Source: Elusimicrobiota bacterium (GTDB taxonomy: Bacteria; Elusimicrobiota; Elusimicrobia; UBA1565; UBA9628). Taken from it: 64,000 nt of DNA. Location of the stretch: NCBI GenBank assembly GCA_003452935.1, contig DMMY01000011.1, positions 107,136-171,135 of the forward strand, given 5' to 3'. A program made the position numbers and the translations under genes. The notes beneath the pieces are model-generated. The model was given only the letters and a program-made list of their open reading frames with translations. It had not been told where the DNA came from and did not search any database. Shown here one piece after another: positions 8,527 through 19,317 of this stretch. The stretch's first letter is position 1; each line of letters starts with the position of its first letter.

Positions 8527-9363
8527 CTAATAAACCCTAAGCGTTGACGCCTCCACCTCGAACATCTCCTCAATCGTCAGCCATGCCAACGCCCGGCCTT
8601 CCATCCAAAAGTCAATGCACTGATGGCGCGCGAATCCCCGTGTCAACTTCACGAACCCGTGAGAGCGCGAAGACGCCGGTCGCAAACGAAGAAGCCTGAT
8701 TTGCGACCCTATTGCCCAAGCTCTAACCTCATTGTATTTCTCGATGGCGCTCTTTGAAGCCCCTTCGCGGATGATGCCCTGCTCTATAGAATCCAGAAGA
8801 TTCTGGAATCGCGCGAGGCGGGTCTGCAGTTCAGGCAAAGATGCCGCGCTTTTCGCCGTCCATGCCGAAAGCGGCTGCAATTTCCGATACAAATCTTCCG
8901 TGAGCTGGCACAGTCCAGGCTTCCCGGCGCGGTATGCTTTCATTTTGTTTAGGACGCTCAAGGCGACCGGGTCAAACCCCGCCGCGACAACGAAGGTCTC
9001 GCCGCCTTTGACCGTGAGCTCGAACTGCTCGGATTTAAATTTCCCGCCCATGGAGCCGAACCCGAAAAAACTCCAGCCGGACGCATCACCCTCGGCTTTT
9101 CCGATCTGTTCTTTGCTCACACGGGTCCCATTGTCGAAGAGATACCGGCGAATAGCCTGCCTAAGAGCCACGGCTTCCAACAGATCCCTCTCCACGCGCT
9201 TGTTCCCAGCCAAGGCCTTCGCCGAAGCGGCGACCAATTGCATTTCGGACGGCGCTCCATCCATCCCAGCGCTATCGAAAGAGAACGCCGCGGCCGGCAT
9301 CGCCGCCAAAGCCAAAAACAGCGGGACCAAACCAATTCCAAGGCGCTTATGCGAATTTTTCAT
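8527..9363 (-). CDS. Secreted protein of unknown function
   Basis: A 278-residue protein with a clear Sec signal peptide (MKNSHKRLGIGLVPLFLALAAMPAAAF, given here only as the first segment) and no domain I recognise. The mature part is mostly helical with an FFGFGSMGG stretch near residue 100. It converges with the hydrolase gene. AGGGTTTTATT (about 8493) and AATAAACCCT (about 8529) form an imperfect inverted repeat at the junction that could act as a two-way terminator. Confidence 0.7.
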   Translation of the reverse strand: MKNSHKRLGIGLVPLFLALAAMPAAAFSFDSAGMDGAPSEMQLVAASAKALAGNKRVERDLLEAVALRQAIRRYLFDNGTRVSKEQIGKAEGDASGWSFFGFGSMGGKFKSEQFELTVKGGETFVVAAGFDPVALSVLNKMKAYRAGKPGLCQLTEDLYRKLQPLSAWTAKSAASLPELQTRLARFQNLLDSIEQGIIREGASKSAIEKYNEVRAWAIGSQIRLLRLRPASSRSHGFVKLTRGFARHQCIDFWMEGRALAWLTIEEMFEVEASTLRVY

Positions 9364-9613
9364 GAGTCACCCCTCTCATAACCGCTCGTCTCAACTTCAC
9401 CAGAGACATTTTATCGCATGCGCATTCAAGGCGCCTGAGCCTTTTGGACCATAGGCCCGAGACATGAGTCCTAAGGTCTTCTAGGTCCGGGAAACATCTT
9501 CCCCGCAAAAAAATCCCGGCGCTCTTGAAAATCCCTCCCAAAATTCCGAAATTGCTAGAATAGAGGAGTCGAGCCAATCGACTCAGGCATAAAACGTTCT
9601 TGGAGCCAGGATC

Positions 9614-11338
<1,725 letters not shown>

Positions 11339-11342
11339 ACCC

Positions 11343-12431
11343 ATGCCCCTGGCTATAGGACTCATGTCCGGCACCTCCGCCGACGGAGTCACCGCGGCCC
11401 TCGTCGAGTTCCGCCGCGGTACAGTAAAAGTCCTGCGCTGCCGGACCTATCCGTTCGCCCCGGCCCTGCGCCAGCGGGTCTTGGCGGCCCTACGCCTAAG
11501 CGTGCCGGAGCTCTCGCGTCTTAATTTCGAGTTGGGCGAGGCCTTTGCCCGGGCGGCATTGCGCGTCAAGGGCCGCAGCCGCGTCGTTGTTATCGGCTCC
11601 CATGGCCAGACCGTGTGGCACGGCCCCGAGGCCGACCCGCCCAACACCTTGCAGATAGCTGAGCCCGCGCTCATAGCGGAACGCACCGGCATCCCCGTGG
11701 CCGCTGACTTCCGCACCCGGGACATGGCCGCGGGCGGCCAAGGCGCGCCGCTCGTGCCGGCTTTCGACGAGTATCTCTTCTCCCGAGGACCACTGCGCTG
11801 CCTGCAAAATATCGGCGGCATAGGCAATGTCTCGGTCGCTGGCCAGGGCCGGCTTTGGACCGCCTTTGACACGGGGCCGGGAAACAGCCTCATGGATGAA
11901 GCCGTTCGCCAGGCCACGGCCGGTCGACGTCATATGGACGAGAATGGCCGCTGGGCGCGGCAGGGCCGGCCTGACGAGCGCCTTGTCAGCCGCCTCCTGG
12001 CCGCTCCATATTTCCGCCAACCGCCGCCGAAATCACTCGACAAGGGCTCTTTTGGCGAGCCTTTCCTAAGGCGGCATTTCGGCCGAGTGACCATGCGGCG
12101 TCTGCCGGACGTCCTGGCGACCCTCAACCTCTTCACCGCGCGCACGATCGAGGACTCATATCGCCGTTTCGTCTTCCCGCGCCTTCACGTACGCGAGGTG
12201 GTGGTCAGCGGAGGAGGCGCGCTCAATTTGGTCCTCATGGCCCATTTGCGCCGGCTCATGGCCCCGGCGCCGGTGACCACGTCCCAGCGTTACGGACTGC
12301 CGATCATGGCCAAGGAAGCCGCCTGCTTCGCCTGGCTGGGTTGGCGCGCGTTCCAAGGCCGGTTCAACAATTGCCCCCAAGCCACGGGCAGCCGGGGCCG
12401 GCGCATCCTCGGCAAGGTAGCGCCGGCGTGA
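11343..12431 (+). CDS. anmK: Anhydro-N-acetylmuramic acid kinase
   Basis: Phosphorylates and opens 1,6-anhydro-MurNAc to MurNAc-6-phosphate in peptidoglycan recycling. The N-terminus has IGLMSGTSADGV, then SHGQTVWHGP, ADFRTRDMAAGGQGAPLVP, NIGGIGN and FDTGPGN, the standard AnmK motifs. I chose ATG 11343 because it sits just before the conserved start (362 residues). ATG 11313 would overlap glnS by 26 bp and has AGAAGG nearby, so it is a real alternative. A NagZ-like enzyme, which makes its substrate, lies at 21.2 kb. Confidence 0.93.
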   Translation: MPLAIGLMSGTSADGVTAALVEFRRGTVKVLRCRTYPFAPALRQRVLAALRLSVPELSRLNFELGEAFARAALRVKGRSRVVVIGSHGQTVWHGPEADPPNTLQIAEPALIAERTGIPVAADFRTRDMAAGGQGAPLVPAFDEYLFSRGPLRCLQNIGGIGNVSVAGQGRLWTAFDTGPGNSLMDEAVRQATAGRRHMDENGRWARQGRPDERLVSRLLAAPYFRQPPPKSLDKGSFGEPFLRRHFGRVTMRRLPDVLATLNLFTARTIEDSYRRFVFPRLHVREVVVSGGGALNLVLMAHLRRLMAPAPVTTSQRYGLPIMAKEAACFAWLGWRAFQGRFNNCPQATGSRGRRILGKVAPA

Positions 12432-12766
12432 GCTTTCCCCGGCGCATCCTCAAACGCATGCAAGACTACCCCGCGTTCTACCAGGCGGTCTGGAAGATCT
12501 GCGCGTCCATTCCTAAAGGAGAGATGCGAACCTATGGCTGGATCGCCCGCCGCCTGGGCAAACCGCGCGCGGCCCGCGCCGTGGGCCAGGCTCTGGCGAA
12601 AAACCCCTTCGCGCCCCTGGTTCCCTGCCATCGCGTCATCGGCTCTGACGGCCGGCTCACCGGCTTCTCGGGCCCAGGCGGATTGCAAGCCAAACGCAGG
12701 CTTCTTGAACGCGAGGGCGCCCTGCCCGCGGGAACAAAAATAGCCCCTCGATCGTATACCAGATGA
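12428..12766 (+). CDS. MGMT/Ogt-family DNA alkyltransferase (cysteine domain)
   Basis: A short protein (112 residues) holding only the alkyl-acceptor domain of O6-alkylguanine-DNA alkyltransferases. The active-site PCHRV is present in PLVPCHRVIGSDG, and an arginine finger-like region (GKPRAARAVGQALAKNP) precedes it. The N-terminal ribonuclease-like domain of classical Ogt is absent. The GTG start at 12428 overlaps the anmK stop (GTGA). Because PCHRV keeps the cysteine, it is an active-type enzyme, not an ATL protein. Confidence 0.88.
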   Translation: MSFPRRILKRMQDYPAFYQAVWKICASIPKGEMRTYGWIARRLGKPRAARAVGQALAKNPFAPLVPCHRVIGSDGRLTGFSGPGGLQAKRRLLEREGALPAGTKIAPRSYTR

Positions 12767-12853
12767 GGCTGGGACCATTGCCGAGGCTGCCCGACAAGAA
12801 AATGCGCAGCGACATCGGCCGAGTCCCGGCCTCCTTCATTTCCTAGAACCAGC

Positions 12854-13492
12854 ATGCCAGCCCAAAATTCCAATATCCCTTCCCGGCATTGCCGCCACTG
12901 CGGCGCCGAGGTCAGCCCGGTGGCCGCCTCCTGCGGAAACTGTCAAAAGCCGTTGGGCCATTGGTGGCTATTGCGCCCGATCCTTCTGGCGATTTTCTCC
13001 GTATCGTTTCTATCGGTTTTGATCCTGGGGATATTCCGGCTCAACACCGCTCTGCGCCAGGGCTTTATAGCCCAAAGACTCGTCGAGGACGCCGCCGGAG
13101 CCTTGGCCCGGAACGAGAAATCCTGTCCTAATATGCTCTGCGCCGAAGGCGTGGGCCGATCCAAGAACCTGCTGACCGCGGCGCGCGCGAGGCTGGCTGG
13201 CGGTGATTTCGAACAGGCTCGGCGCGGCGCCGAGGAATCCCTGGCCGCATTGTCTGCGGCCTTGCGCAGCCCCCGAGACCCCTATAAGGAAGCCATCATA
13301 GCCGCTGACCTGAGCATCCAAAGCCGCGACCTCCGCCAAGCCTTGAAGCAGCTGGAGCTAGCCATAAAAATTCAGCCCAGGGGAGTCGAAATCCAAGAGC
13401 GTCTGAAGTACATGCGCATCATGTATGGGCCTGAGGCGGTCGCGGCTGCGGCCGCCCTAAATAAAAAACGACATCGCAAGAGCAAGCCGTAA
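12854..13492 (+). CDS. Zinc-ribbon membrane protein with TPR-like tail
   Basis: A 212-residue protein. Residues about 13-31 form a zinc ribbon (CRHCG and CGNCQ). One membrane span follows (LLRPILLAIFSVSFLSVLIL), then a helical region with TPR-like character (LRQALKQLELAIKIQPRG) and a very basic tail (KKRHRKSKP). The zinc ribbon would be cytoplasmic. TAGAAC at 12844-12849 is a possible -10 box 4 nt before the ATG. Function unknown. It resembles, in layout, the larger protein at 30.3 kb. Confidence 0.7.
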   Translation: MPAQNSNIPSRHCRHCGAEVSPVAASCGNCQKPLGHWWLLRPILLAIFSVSFLSVLILGIFRLNTALRQGFIAQRLVEDAAGALARNEKSCPNMLCAEGVGRSKNLLTAARARLAGGDFEQARRGAEESLAALSAALRSPRDPYKEAIIAADLSIQSRDLRQALKQLELAIKIQPRGVEIQERLKYMRIMYGPEAVAAAAALNKKRHRKSKP

Positions 13493-13504
13493 TCCGGGCC
13501 TTCT

Positions 13505-15007
13505 CTATTGCATCGCCGCCTTGCCCGCGGCGGGCGCGCCAGCCACGGTCAGGACCACTTCGAACAAATAGGCGGCGTACCAATCCAAGGCCGCCAGCGC
13601 CAGCCGCTCGTCCTTGCCGTGCACGCGCTGACCGTCCTGCGCGCTCATGGGTACGGCGACGCCGTAAGTGACGATACCCTGCAGACGCAGCTGCCTGGAA
13701 TCAGTGGACCAGGGCGCCATAAACGGCACCACCCGAGCGCCGGGCGCGAATCTGACGGCCGAGGACTCGACCGCGCGATAAAGCTCGTCTTCCAACGGCA
13801 TCGCCGCGACCACAGCGCTCGAGGCCGCGGCCGCGCTGATCTCCACGCCGGGGTCCTGGATCATGCCGCGCAAGCGGGAGAGAAACAGGGCGGGATCGCG
13901 GCCCGGCATGAGCCGCGCGTTGAAAACGGCCCGGGCCCGACCCGGAACCACGTTGCTCTTGTAGCCGGCTTCCAGCATGGTGGGGGTCAAAGTGTCGCGC
14001 AGCAGAACGGAGAATTCCGGGTTAAGATTCGCCAAGCGGTCGGCAGCGCGATCCAGAGGCTCTCCCGGCGCCGCGGCCAGGACATCGGAGATGGCCCGCG
14101 CCAAGAGCGGAGCCGCGGACTCCGCCTGCCTTTCCAGAAAAAGCCGCGCCACCGGATTTATCTCGGCTGGAAAGCGGGCCTCGCAGAGGCGGCCGGAAGC
14201 TCGCAGCAAGGCGGCAACCGCGTTGTCGGCGGAGGGCACCGCCGGATGGCTGGACTGGCCGCGGGCAATCAAGGTTAAGTCCAAAAAATCTTTCTCCGCC
14301 GCCTGTATCTGCATCTCCACGACGCGCCCGTTCTCCCACAATGTGATGCCGCCCTCGTTGATGGCGAATTGCGCGGCGAAGAGCTCCGGATGTTCCCGGA
14401 TCAAACGGTCTATGTGCCTCTCCCCCTCGCCGCTCTCCTCGTCAGCCGCGGCGAAAAAAACGACGTCCCGCTGAAGAGGCGCGCCGACGCGTTTGAGTTG
14501 AATCAGGATCGCCAACTCCGCGGCGCACATGCTTTTATTATCCGCGGCTCCGCGCCCATAGATATAGCCGTTTTCCGTTTCCCCTCCGAAAGGATCAACC
14601 GTCCACTCCCCCCTATCAGCCGGGACCACGTCCGTATGGCACGCCAGCATCAAAGGTCTTTTGGCCCCGGAGCCCCGCAAACGCGCGTAAAGAGTGGCCC
14701 GCGTGCCGGTGGAGGGGTAAAGCTGCGCCTCTATGCCCTCGCGATCAAGCTGGCTCTTAAGATAATCGGCGGCCAACCGCTCCCGGCCCGGGGGGTTGGA
14801 CGTGTCCAGCCGGATCAGCGCCCTGAGGTGCTCGCGCGCGTCGCGCGCCAAAGCCGCCAGCCCGATTTGTGAGACACCGGGAATCGGAACAGCCCCGACA
14901 ACCGCGCCGCCGGTCGTCTGGGCCGTCGCGCCGACGCCCGAAACGCAGCCCAATAAAAGCGCCAGGACGGCTTTCGAGCCCTTGCTCATTAAGGATGAAG
15001 CCGGCAT
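13505..15007 (-). CDS. M20-family metallopeptidase, secreted
   Basis: A 500-residue zinc carboxypeptidase-like protein (M20/M25/M40). After a signal peptide (AVLALLLGCVSGVGATA) come ACHTDVVPADRGEW with the first zinc ligands, GRGAADNKS with the bridging aspartate, and AADEESGEGE with the catalytic glutamate pair. A dimerisation domain lies in the middle. It probably cleaves peptides or acyl-amino acids outside the cytoplasm. ATG 15007 overlaps the stop of the upstream TPR gene (TGATG), so the two are translationally coupled. Confidence 0.9.
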   Translation of the reverse strand: MPASSLMSKGSKAVLALLLGCVSGVGATAQTTGGAVVGAVPIPGVSQIGLAALARDAREHLRALIRLDTSNPPGRERLAADYLKSQLDREGIEAQLYPSTGTRATLYARLRGSGAKRPLMLACHTDVVPADRGEWTVDPFGGETENGYIYGRGAADNKSMCAAELAILIQLKRVGAPLQRDVVFFAAADEESGEGERHIDRLIREHPELFAAQFAINEGGITLWENGRVVEMQIQAAEKDFLDLTLIARGQSSHPAVPSADNAVAALLRASGRLCEARFPAEINPVARLFLERQAESAAPLLARAISDVLAAAPGEPLDRAADRLANLNPEFSVLLRDTLTPTMLEAGYKSNVVPGRARAVFNARLMPGRDPALFLSRLRGMIQDPGVEISAAAASSAVVAAMPLEDELYRAVESSAVRFAPGARVVPFMAPWSTDSRQLRLQGIVTYGVAVPMSAQDGQRVHGKDERLALAALDWYAAYLFEVVLTVAGAPAAGKAAMQ

Positions 15008-16566
15008 CAGCCGCCCTGCTTCTTGGCAAGCTTCTCCGCTCTATCCGCGGCCTTCTTGCCGAGCTTATGCACGCCGAACTTGGCTGCGGTTTCTTGATAA
15101 AGCTTGATGGCGCCGTCCGTATCCTTCAGATCATCCTCCGCCGCTTGCGCGGCCTGGTAAAGCTGTTCCGGAGCCTCCTTGGCCGTTGGAAATTCCAAAG
15201 CCACCTTGCGGCGCAGTTCTACCTCGCCCTTGAAGTCCTTCAAGTCCTTGCGGCAGACCTCGGCCGCATTCATGAGGGCCTCGGCGGCCGCCGGATACAA
15301 GAACTGTTCAGCCAGCCTCCGGTAGGTTTTTATGGCCTCCTCGGGCTGCTTGAGCCGCTCCCGATAAATCCTGGCCTCCGCATTGAAAGCCTTAAGCGCT
15401 CCATCGGTCTTCGGGAAAAGCTTTATGAGCCTCTCATAAGTCTCCACGGCCAAAAGAGGCTGCTCCAGCCGATCCGCGTACAGGACGGCCATGCGCTCCA
15501 AGGCGGAAGGAACCTGCGCGCTTGGCGGGTAACGATCGATAAACTCCTGAAAAGCATCCACCGCTTCCTTGTATTTTTTCAGCTTTTCCGAATAGAGGTC
15601 CGCCATGGCGAATTGAGACCTCTCGCGATACGAACTGCCCTCATAAGCGAGAAGTTGACGATAAGCCATCAGGACGGCGTAGTACTTGCCATTGTTCAAA
15701 TGCAGTTGCGCCAGGCTCCAATGGATGCGGTCTCCATCCTTGAAAAGCGGGAAGCGCACCTGCAGCCGCCGGGCCTCGGCAAGCACGGGCTCGTATAGAG
15801 CATCGCCGGAATTTTCCGCCAAGCCATATATCAATTGGGCCAAACGTTCGGGCTTGTCGGCCGCCTCGGGCGTCTTGATGAGGTTGCGCAATCCCGGCTG
15901 AAGCTTGCCTTTCATTTTCTTGTTGACGATATCAAGGTATTCGGATTTGGCTTTTTGCGCGAATTTGGAATCGGGATATTCATAAACCAGATGCAGCCAG
16001 TCCACCATGGCCGGCCGATACTCTTCTTGGCGAGCCAATATGGCCATGGCCTCGGGAGCCTGCTCCGCATCCGGATGCTGCTGCAAAAAAACCCTCAGAT
16101 TATCGAGGCTGGCGGCGCGCAACTCGGCATGGACATCTTCCGCGCCATCCTTAAGCGCCTGGAACTCGCCGGCCAGAATTTCTCCCGTAGAGGCCTGCTT
16201 GACGGATTTTTTGGCGGACTTCTCCGGCGCCTCGGCCTTGGGCTCGACTTTCCCCTCCGCTTGGGTTTCGGTCTTAGCCTGGACTCCGGCCTCGGACTTG
16301 GCTTCGGATTTAAGCTCGGTCTTGGGCTCGGCTTTGGGTTCGGTCTTGGCTTCAGCCTGGGACTGCGCTTTGCCATCGGCCTTGGCGGCCTCGGGATTCG
16401 GGACTGTTTTTTCCGGGGCAGGCTCGACGGCGGATTCTGGAGCTGTCTTGGGCGCCTCCGAGACTTCCATGGGGGGCTGAGCCTCGGGCAAGGCGTCTTC
16501 CTGGGCCAAGGCTCCTGTTACAGGACAAGAAAGAGCCAGCGCGATGATAAAAGACGATATCCTCAT
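15007..16566 (-). CDS. Secreted TPR protein with Lys/Glu/Pro-rich linker
   Basis: A 519-residue protein with a signal peptide (MRISSFIIALALSCPVTGALA), a low-complexity Ala/Lys/Glu/Pro linker at about 40-120 built from repeats such as AKTEPK and AEPKTE, and then at least six TPR-like helical repeats to the C-terminus (for example YKEAVDAFQEFIDRYPPS, LLAVETYERLIKLFP, EEAIKTYRRLAEQF). It resembles periplasmic TPR scaffolds such as YbgF/BamD-like proteins, but I cannot name it. It follows recR by 31 bp and is coupled to the M20 peptidase. Confidence 0.8.
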   Translation of the reverse strand: MRISSFIIALALSCPVTGALAQEDALPEAQPPMEVSEAPKTAPESAVEPAPEKTVPNPEAAKADGKAQSQAEAKTEPKAEPKTELKSEAKSEAGVQAKTETQAEGKVEPKAEAPEKSAKKSVKQASTGEILAGEFQALKDGAEDVHAELRAASLDNLRVFLQQHPDAEQAPEAMAILARQEEYRPAMVDWLHLVYEYPDSKFAQKAKSEYLDIVNKKMKGKLQPGLRNLIKTPEAADKPERLAQLIYGLAENSGDALYEPVLAEARRLQVRFPLFKDGDRIHWSLAQLHLNNGKYYAVLMAYRQLLAYEGSSYRERSQFAMADLYSEKLKKYKEAVDAFQEFIDRYPPSAQVPSALERMAVLYADRLEQPLLAVETYERLIKLFPKTDGALKAFNAEARIYRERLKQPEEAIKTYRRLAEQFLYPAAAEALMNAAEVCRKDLKDFKGEVELRRKVALEFPTAKEAPEQLYQAAQAAEDDLKDTDGAIKLYQETAAKFGVHKLGKKAADRAEKLAKKQGG

Positions 16567-16597
16567 AATACGGCCTCCTTCGTCGTGACTTCGAGAC

Positions 16598-17194
16598 TCA
16601 AAATTCCCTGCGCCCGGCCAGGGCGTGGGACAAGGTCCTTTCGTCGATGTAATCCAAATCCCCGCCCAAAGGAACCCCGTGGGCGATGCGGCTGATCTTC
16701 ACGGTTGCGCGCGATTTGAGCAGCTGGGCTATATAAAGAGCCGTCGCGTCCCCCTCCGCGTCGGGATCTGTGGCCAAAATGACCTCGGATATCATCCCGG
16801 ACTCAGCGGTCATCCTTTCCAAGAGCTCTCTAATACGCAGAGAGTCCGGACCGATCCCATCCAACGGAGCGATCGCCCCATGCAGGACATGATAGAGCCC
16901 CTTGTAGCCTCGACTGCGTTCAATGGCCGCGACATCCTGCGGCTCCTCCACCACGCAAAGCAAACCCTGGTCGCGGCCGGGATCCGAGCAGATGCGGCAG
17001 ATTTCAAGTTCCGTGAAGTCAAAGCATCGCCGGCAAGGCCGGACGCTGGATTTCACGTCACGGACCGCCGACAACAACGTCTCGACTTCTTCATCGGAAG
17101 CCCTCAGCAGATAAAGCCCCAAACGTTCGGCCTGCCTGGGACCGACCCCAGGAAGCCGCTTGAGGCTGGCCACGAGCCGGTCCCACGATTTCAT
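16598..17194 (-). CDS. recR: Recombination protein RecR
   Basis: A 198-residue protein that works with RecF and RecO to load RecA. It has the helix-hairpin-helix LKRLPGVGPRQAERL, the C4 zinc finger (CRRC and CRIC), and a Toprim domain with VVEEPQDVAAIE and ATDPDAEGDATA. The length is normal. Its ATG overlaps the dnaX TGA (17191-17194), the common dnaX-recR pairing. Confidence 0.96.
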   Translation of the reverse strand: MKSWDRLVASLKRLPGVGPRQAERLGLYLLRASDEEVETLLSAVRDVKSSVRPCRRCFDFTELEICRICSDPGRDQGLLCVVEEPQDVAAIERSRGYKGLYHVLHGAIAPLDGIGPDSLRIRELLERMTAESGMISEVILATDPDAEGDATALYIAQLLKSRATVKISRIAHGVPLGGDLDYIDERTLSHALAGRREF

Positions 17195-18843
17195 GGCGAT
17201 TTTTTCTTTTTAATGAAACGGGTGGTGCCTCCGAGAATTTTCTCGGCCCGCGCAAGAGGCGATTGCCCTTCGGATCCCTCATCCGAGGCGTCGGTCACGT
17301 CTTTCCAGACGCCCGTCGCCTGGGGAGCTGAACTCTCATCCGCCACTCCGGGATCGACTGCCTCCCCGTCATCCGCCGTCGAACCGCCGATCTCAAAAGA
17401 AAGCGGAATGTCTTTTCCGGAAATTGTGGCCAGTTTGGCCTCAATGAGCTTTTGATTCCTCCCCAGCTGTTCAACGTCGAAAGACCGGCGGCATAGAACC
17501 TTCCAGCACGCCCCCGCCGCGGCCAAGCGGGAGGTTTCCAGGATCGCCGCCAGAGACGGCTTTTCTTGACGCACGGCCTCCACAAGAGCCGGCCAAAGTC
17601 GCGCTGGCGGCGCTGACGCTGACGCTGCCGCGGCCGCGGCAGGCGGAGCCGATACGAGGGACGCTGGAGCCGCCGGAGCGGCGCCTGCGGCGACGTCGGC
17701 TCCTTGGCCGACGCGCCGTTCCAAATCTTCCAAGCGCTTGACCCAGGCGGGAAGGTCTCCGGCGGCTTCCAGGCACCCGAAAAGCCCCAACTCCAGGCTC
17801 AGCCGCGGCGAATCGCCAAAGCGAAGGTCCTCCAAAGTCTTATTGACACGCTCCAGAAGGAACCGCAGCGTCTCCCCGGAAACGTCCTTGATCGCCGCGG
17901 ACCATGTCAAATCCGCCCGTTCGGCAAGACCTACCCGAGCCAAATACACGCCTTGCAGCCCGGAGCGAAGATCCTTGAGAAGCTGACTCGGCTCCACCCC
18001 CTCGTCATAAACTTTCTTAAGCCAGCCGGCCAGAGCCGCCGAGTCGCCGCCGCAAAGCGCCCCGGCCAAACCCAACAGCATATCCTCCGGCACGAAGCCG
18101 AACATCTCGCGGACCAAGTCCGCGGTCACGGCCTTGTCCGTGAAGGAACGGCACTGATCGAGGAGGCTGACCGCATCGCGCAGGGAGCCCTCGGCGCTGC
18201 GCGCCAGCAGATCCAAAGCCCCGGCCTCCACCAGGATACTCTCCTTTCGGGCCAGGCTTTCAAGATGCTCGCGCAGGCCGTCGGCGGCAATGGGCCGGAA
18301 CTTAAAACGCTGGCAGCGCGACGCTATCGTGGCCGGGACTTTCGCCGCTTCGGTCGTGGCCAATATAAAGACCACGTGGGCAGGGGGCTCCTCCAAGGTC
18401 TTAAGAAGCGCATTGAACGCCGCCGCGGAGAGCATATGCGCCTCGTCGATGATGAAGACCTTATAACGATCTCGATTGGGCGCCAACGCCACCGTATCTA
18501 TGATGACCTCGCGTACGTTGTCCACCCCGGTATGCGAAGCCGCGTCCATTTCCAGAACATCAAGCGAGGAAGATGCGGCGATCTCGCGGCAAGGGTCGCA
18601 CGCCCCGCAAGGCTCGGCGGTGGGCCCCGCGCTGCAATTGAGCGCCTTGGCGAGTATGCGGGCCATGGTGGTCTTGCCCACGCCCCGAGGGCCGGTAAAG
18701 AGATAGGCGTGGTGTATGCGCTTGGCGACGAGGGCATTCTTGAGCGTGATCGACACGCCGGGCTGCCCCAAGACTTCGCAGAAAGTTTGCGGCCGATACT
18801 TGCGGGCGAGCACGACGTACCCGCCCTTCTTCTCTTCCTTCAA
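17191..18843 (-). CDS. dnaX: DNA polymerase III subunit gamma/tau
   Basis: Clamp-loader ATPase of 550 residues. It has YRPQTFCEVLGQ, Walker A GPRGVGKTT near residue 51, the four-cysteine zinc module (CSAG..CGACDPC), DEAHMLS and the SRC motif (IASRCQRF). An Ala/Pro-rich linker at about 395-420 precedes the tau-like C-terminus. It starts 12 bp downstream of the doxX stop and overlaps recR by 4 bp. Confidence 0.96.
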   Translation of the reverse strand: MKEEKKGGYVVLARKYRPQTFCEVLGQPGVSITLKNALVAKRIHHAYLFTGPRGVGKTTMARILAKALNCSAGPTAEPCGACDPCREIAASSSLDVLEMDAASHTGVDNVREVIIDTVALAPNRDRYKVFIIDEAHMLSAAAFNALLKTLEEPPAHVVFILATTEAAKVPATIASRCQRFKFRPIAADGLREHLESLARKESILVEAGALDLLARSAEGSLRDAVSLLDQCRSFTDKAVTADLVREMFGFVPEDMLLGLAGALCGGDSAALAGWLKKVYDEGVEPSQLLKDLRSGLQGVYLARVGLAERADLTWSAAIKDVSGETLRFLLERVNKTLEDLRFGDSPRLSLELGLFGCLEAAGDLPAWVKRLEDLERRVGQGADVAAGAAPAAPASLVSAPPAAAAAASASAPPARLWPALVEAVRQEKPSLAAILETSRLAAAGACWKVLCRRSFDVEQLGRNQKLIEAKLATISGKDIPLSFEIGGSTADDGEAVDPGVADESSAPQATGVWKDVTDASDEGSEGQSPLARAEKILGGTTRFIKKKKSP

Positions 18844-18855
18844 AGGCGCCTCCGC

Positions 18856-19239
18856 CTACTTTGACCTGTCTCGACCGTCGAGGCTCAACTCCCCGGGACC
18901 GAAGGCGGCGACCTGCAGCAAGCCGCCCATGATGGCCAGGTTCTTGAGCAACTGGATGCGCTGATCCGCGGCCGAATGAAATATCCAGGTGGCGGCCACC
19001 AGGAAACCGAACAAAGACACGGCGCCCCAGCGCGTCATATAACCCAGTATTAGGGCAATCGCCCCCAAGGCTTCCAGAACGATGGCGGCCACGCAGAAAA
19101 GCATGGCCATGGGCATTCCATGGGCGTCCATAAAACGCATGGTCGCCTCGAAATTGGTGATTTTTCCAAAAGCCGACGCCAGGAAAATGATCGCCAGGAG
19201 CAAGCGGCCCAGCAGCGCGAGGATATCCTCTTTACGCAT
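18856..19239 (-). CDS. DoxX-family membrane protein
   Basis: A 127-residue protein with four membrane spans and the DoxX pattern (GRLLLAIIFLASAFGKITNFE near the N-terminus). DoxX proteins are small integral-membrane proteins of uncertain role, linked to redox stress in some bacteria. I chose ATG 19239 over 19287 because a good promoter ends 7 nt before it. It is the first gene of the doxX-dnaX-recR run. Confidence 0.85.
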   Translation of the reverse strand: MRKEDILALLGRLLLAIIFLASAFGKITNFEATMRFMDAHGMPMAMLFCVAAIVLEALGAIALILGYMTRWGAVSLFGFLVAATWIFHSAADQRIQLLKNLAIMGGLLQVAAFGPGELSLDGRDRSK

Positions 19240-19246
19240 ATCGGTC

Positions 19247-19275
19247 AGGATACCAAAGACCGACGGACTGGTCAA
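19247..19275 (-). promoter_or_regulatory. Promoter of doxX-dnaX-recR run
   Basis: On the minus strand TTGACC (19275-19270) and TATCCT (19252-19247) are 17 bp apart. The -10 box ends 7 nt before ATG 19239, so the predicted transcript starts at or next to the start codon (leaderless). Confidence 0.65.
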
Positions 19276-19280
19276 ATCAC

Positions 19281-19309
19281 TACACATGGAAAGAAAAATC
19301 CATTATACT
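19281..19309 (+). promoter_or_regulatory. Promoter of 19,318 gene
   Basis: TACACA (19281-19286) and TATACT (19304-19309) are 17 bp apart. Eight nt separate the -10 box from ATG 19318, again predicting a leaderless or nearly leaderless mRNA. It lies back to back with the doxX promoter. Confidence 0.6.
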
Positions 19310-19317
19310 CTTAGCGC

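Noticed and set aside
16200..16380. Direct repeats (GGCTTCGG/GGCTCGG type) as a CRISPR or regulatory array
   Set aside because: They are codon-level repeats of the Lys/Glu/Pro linker in the TPR protein, irregular in spacing.
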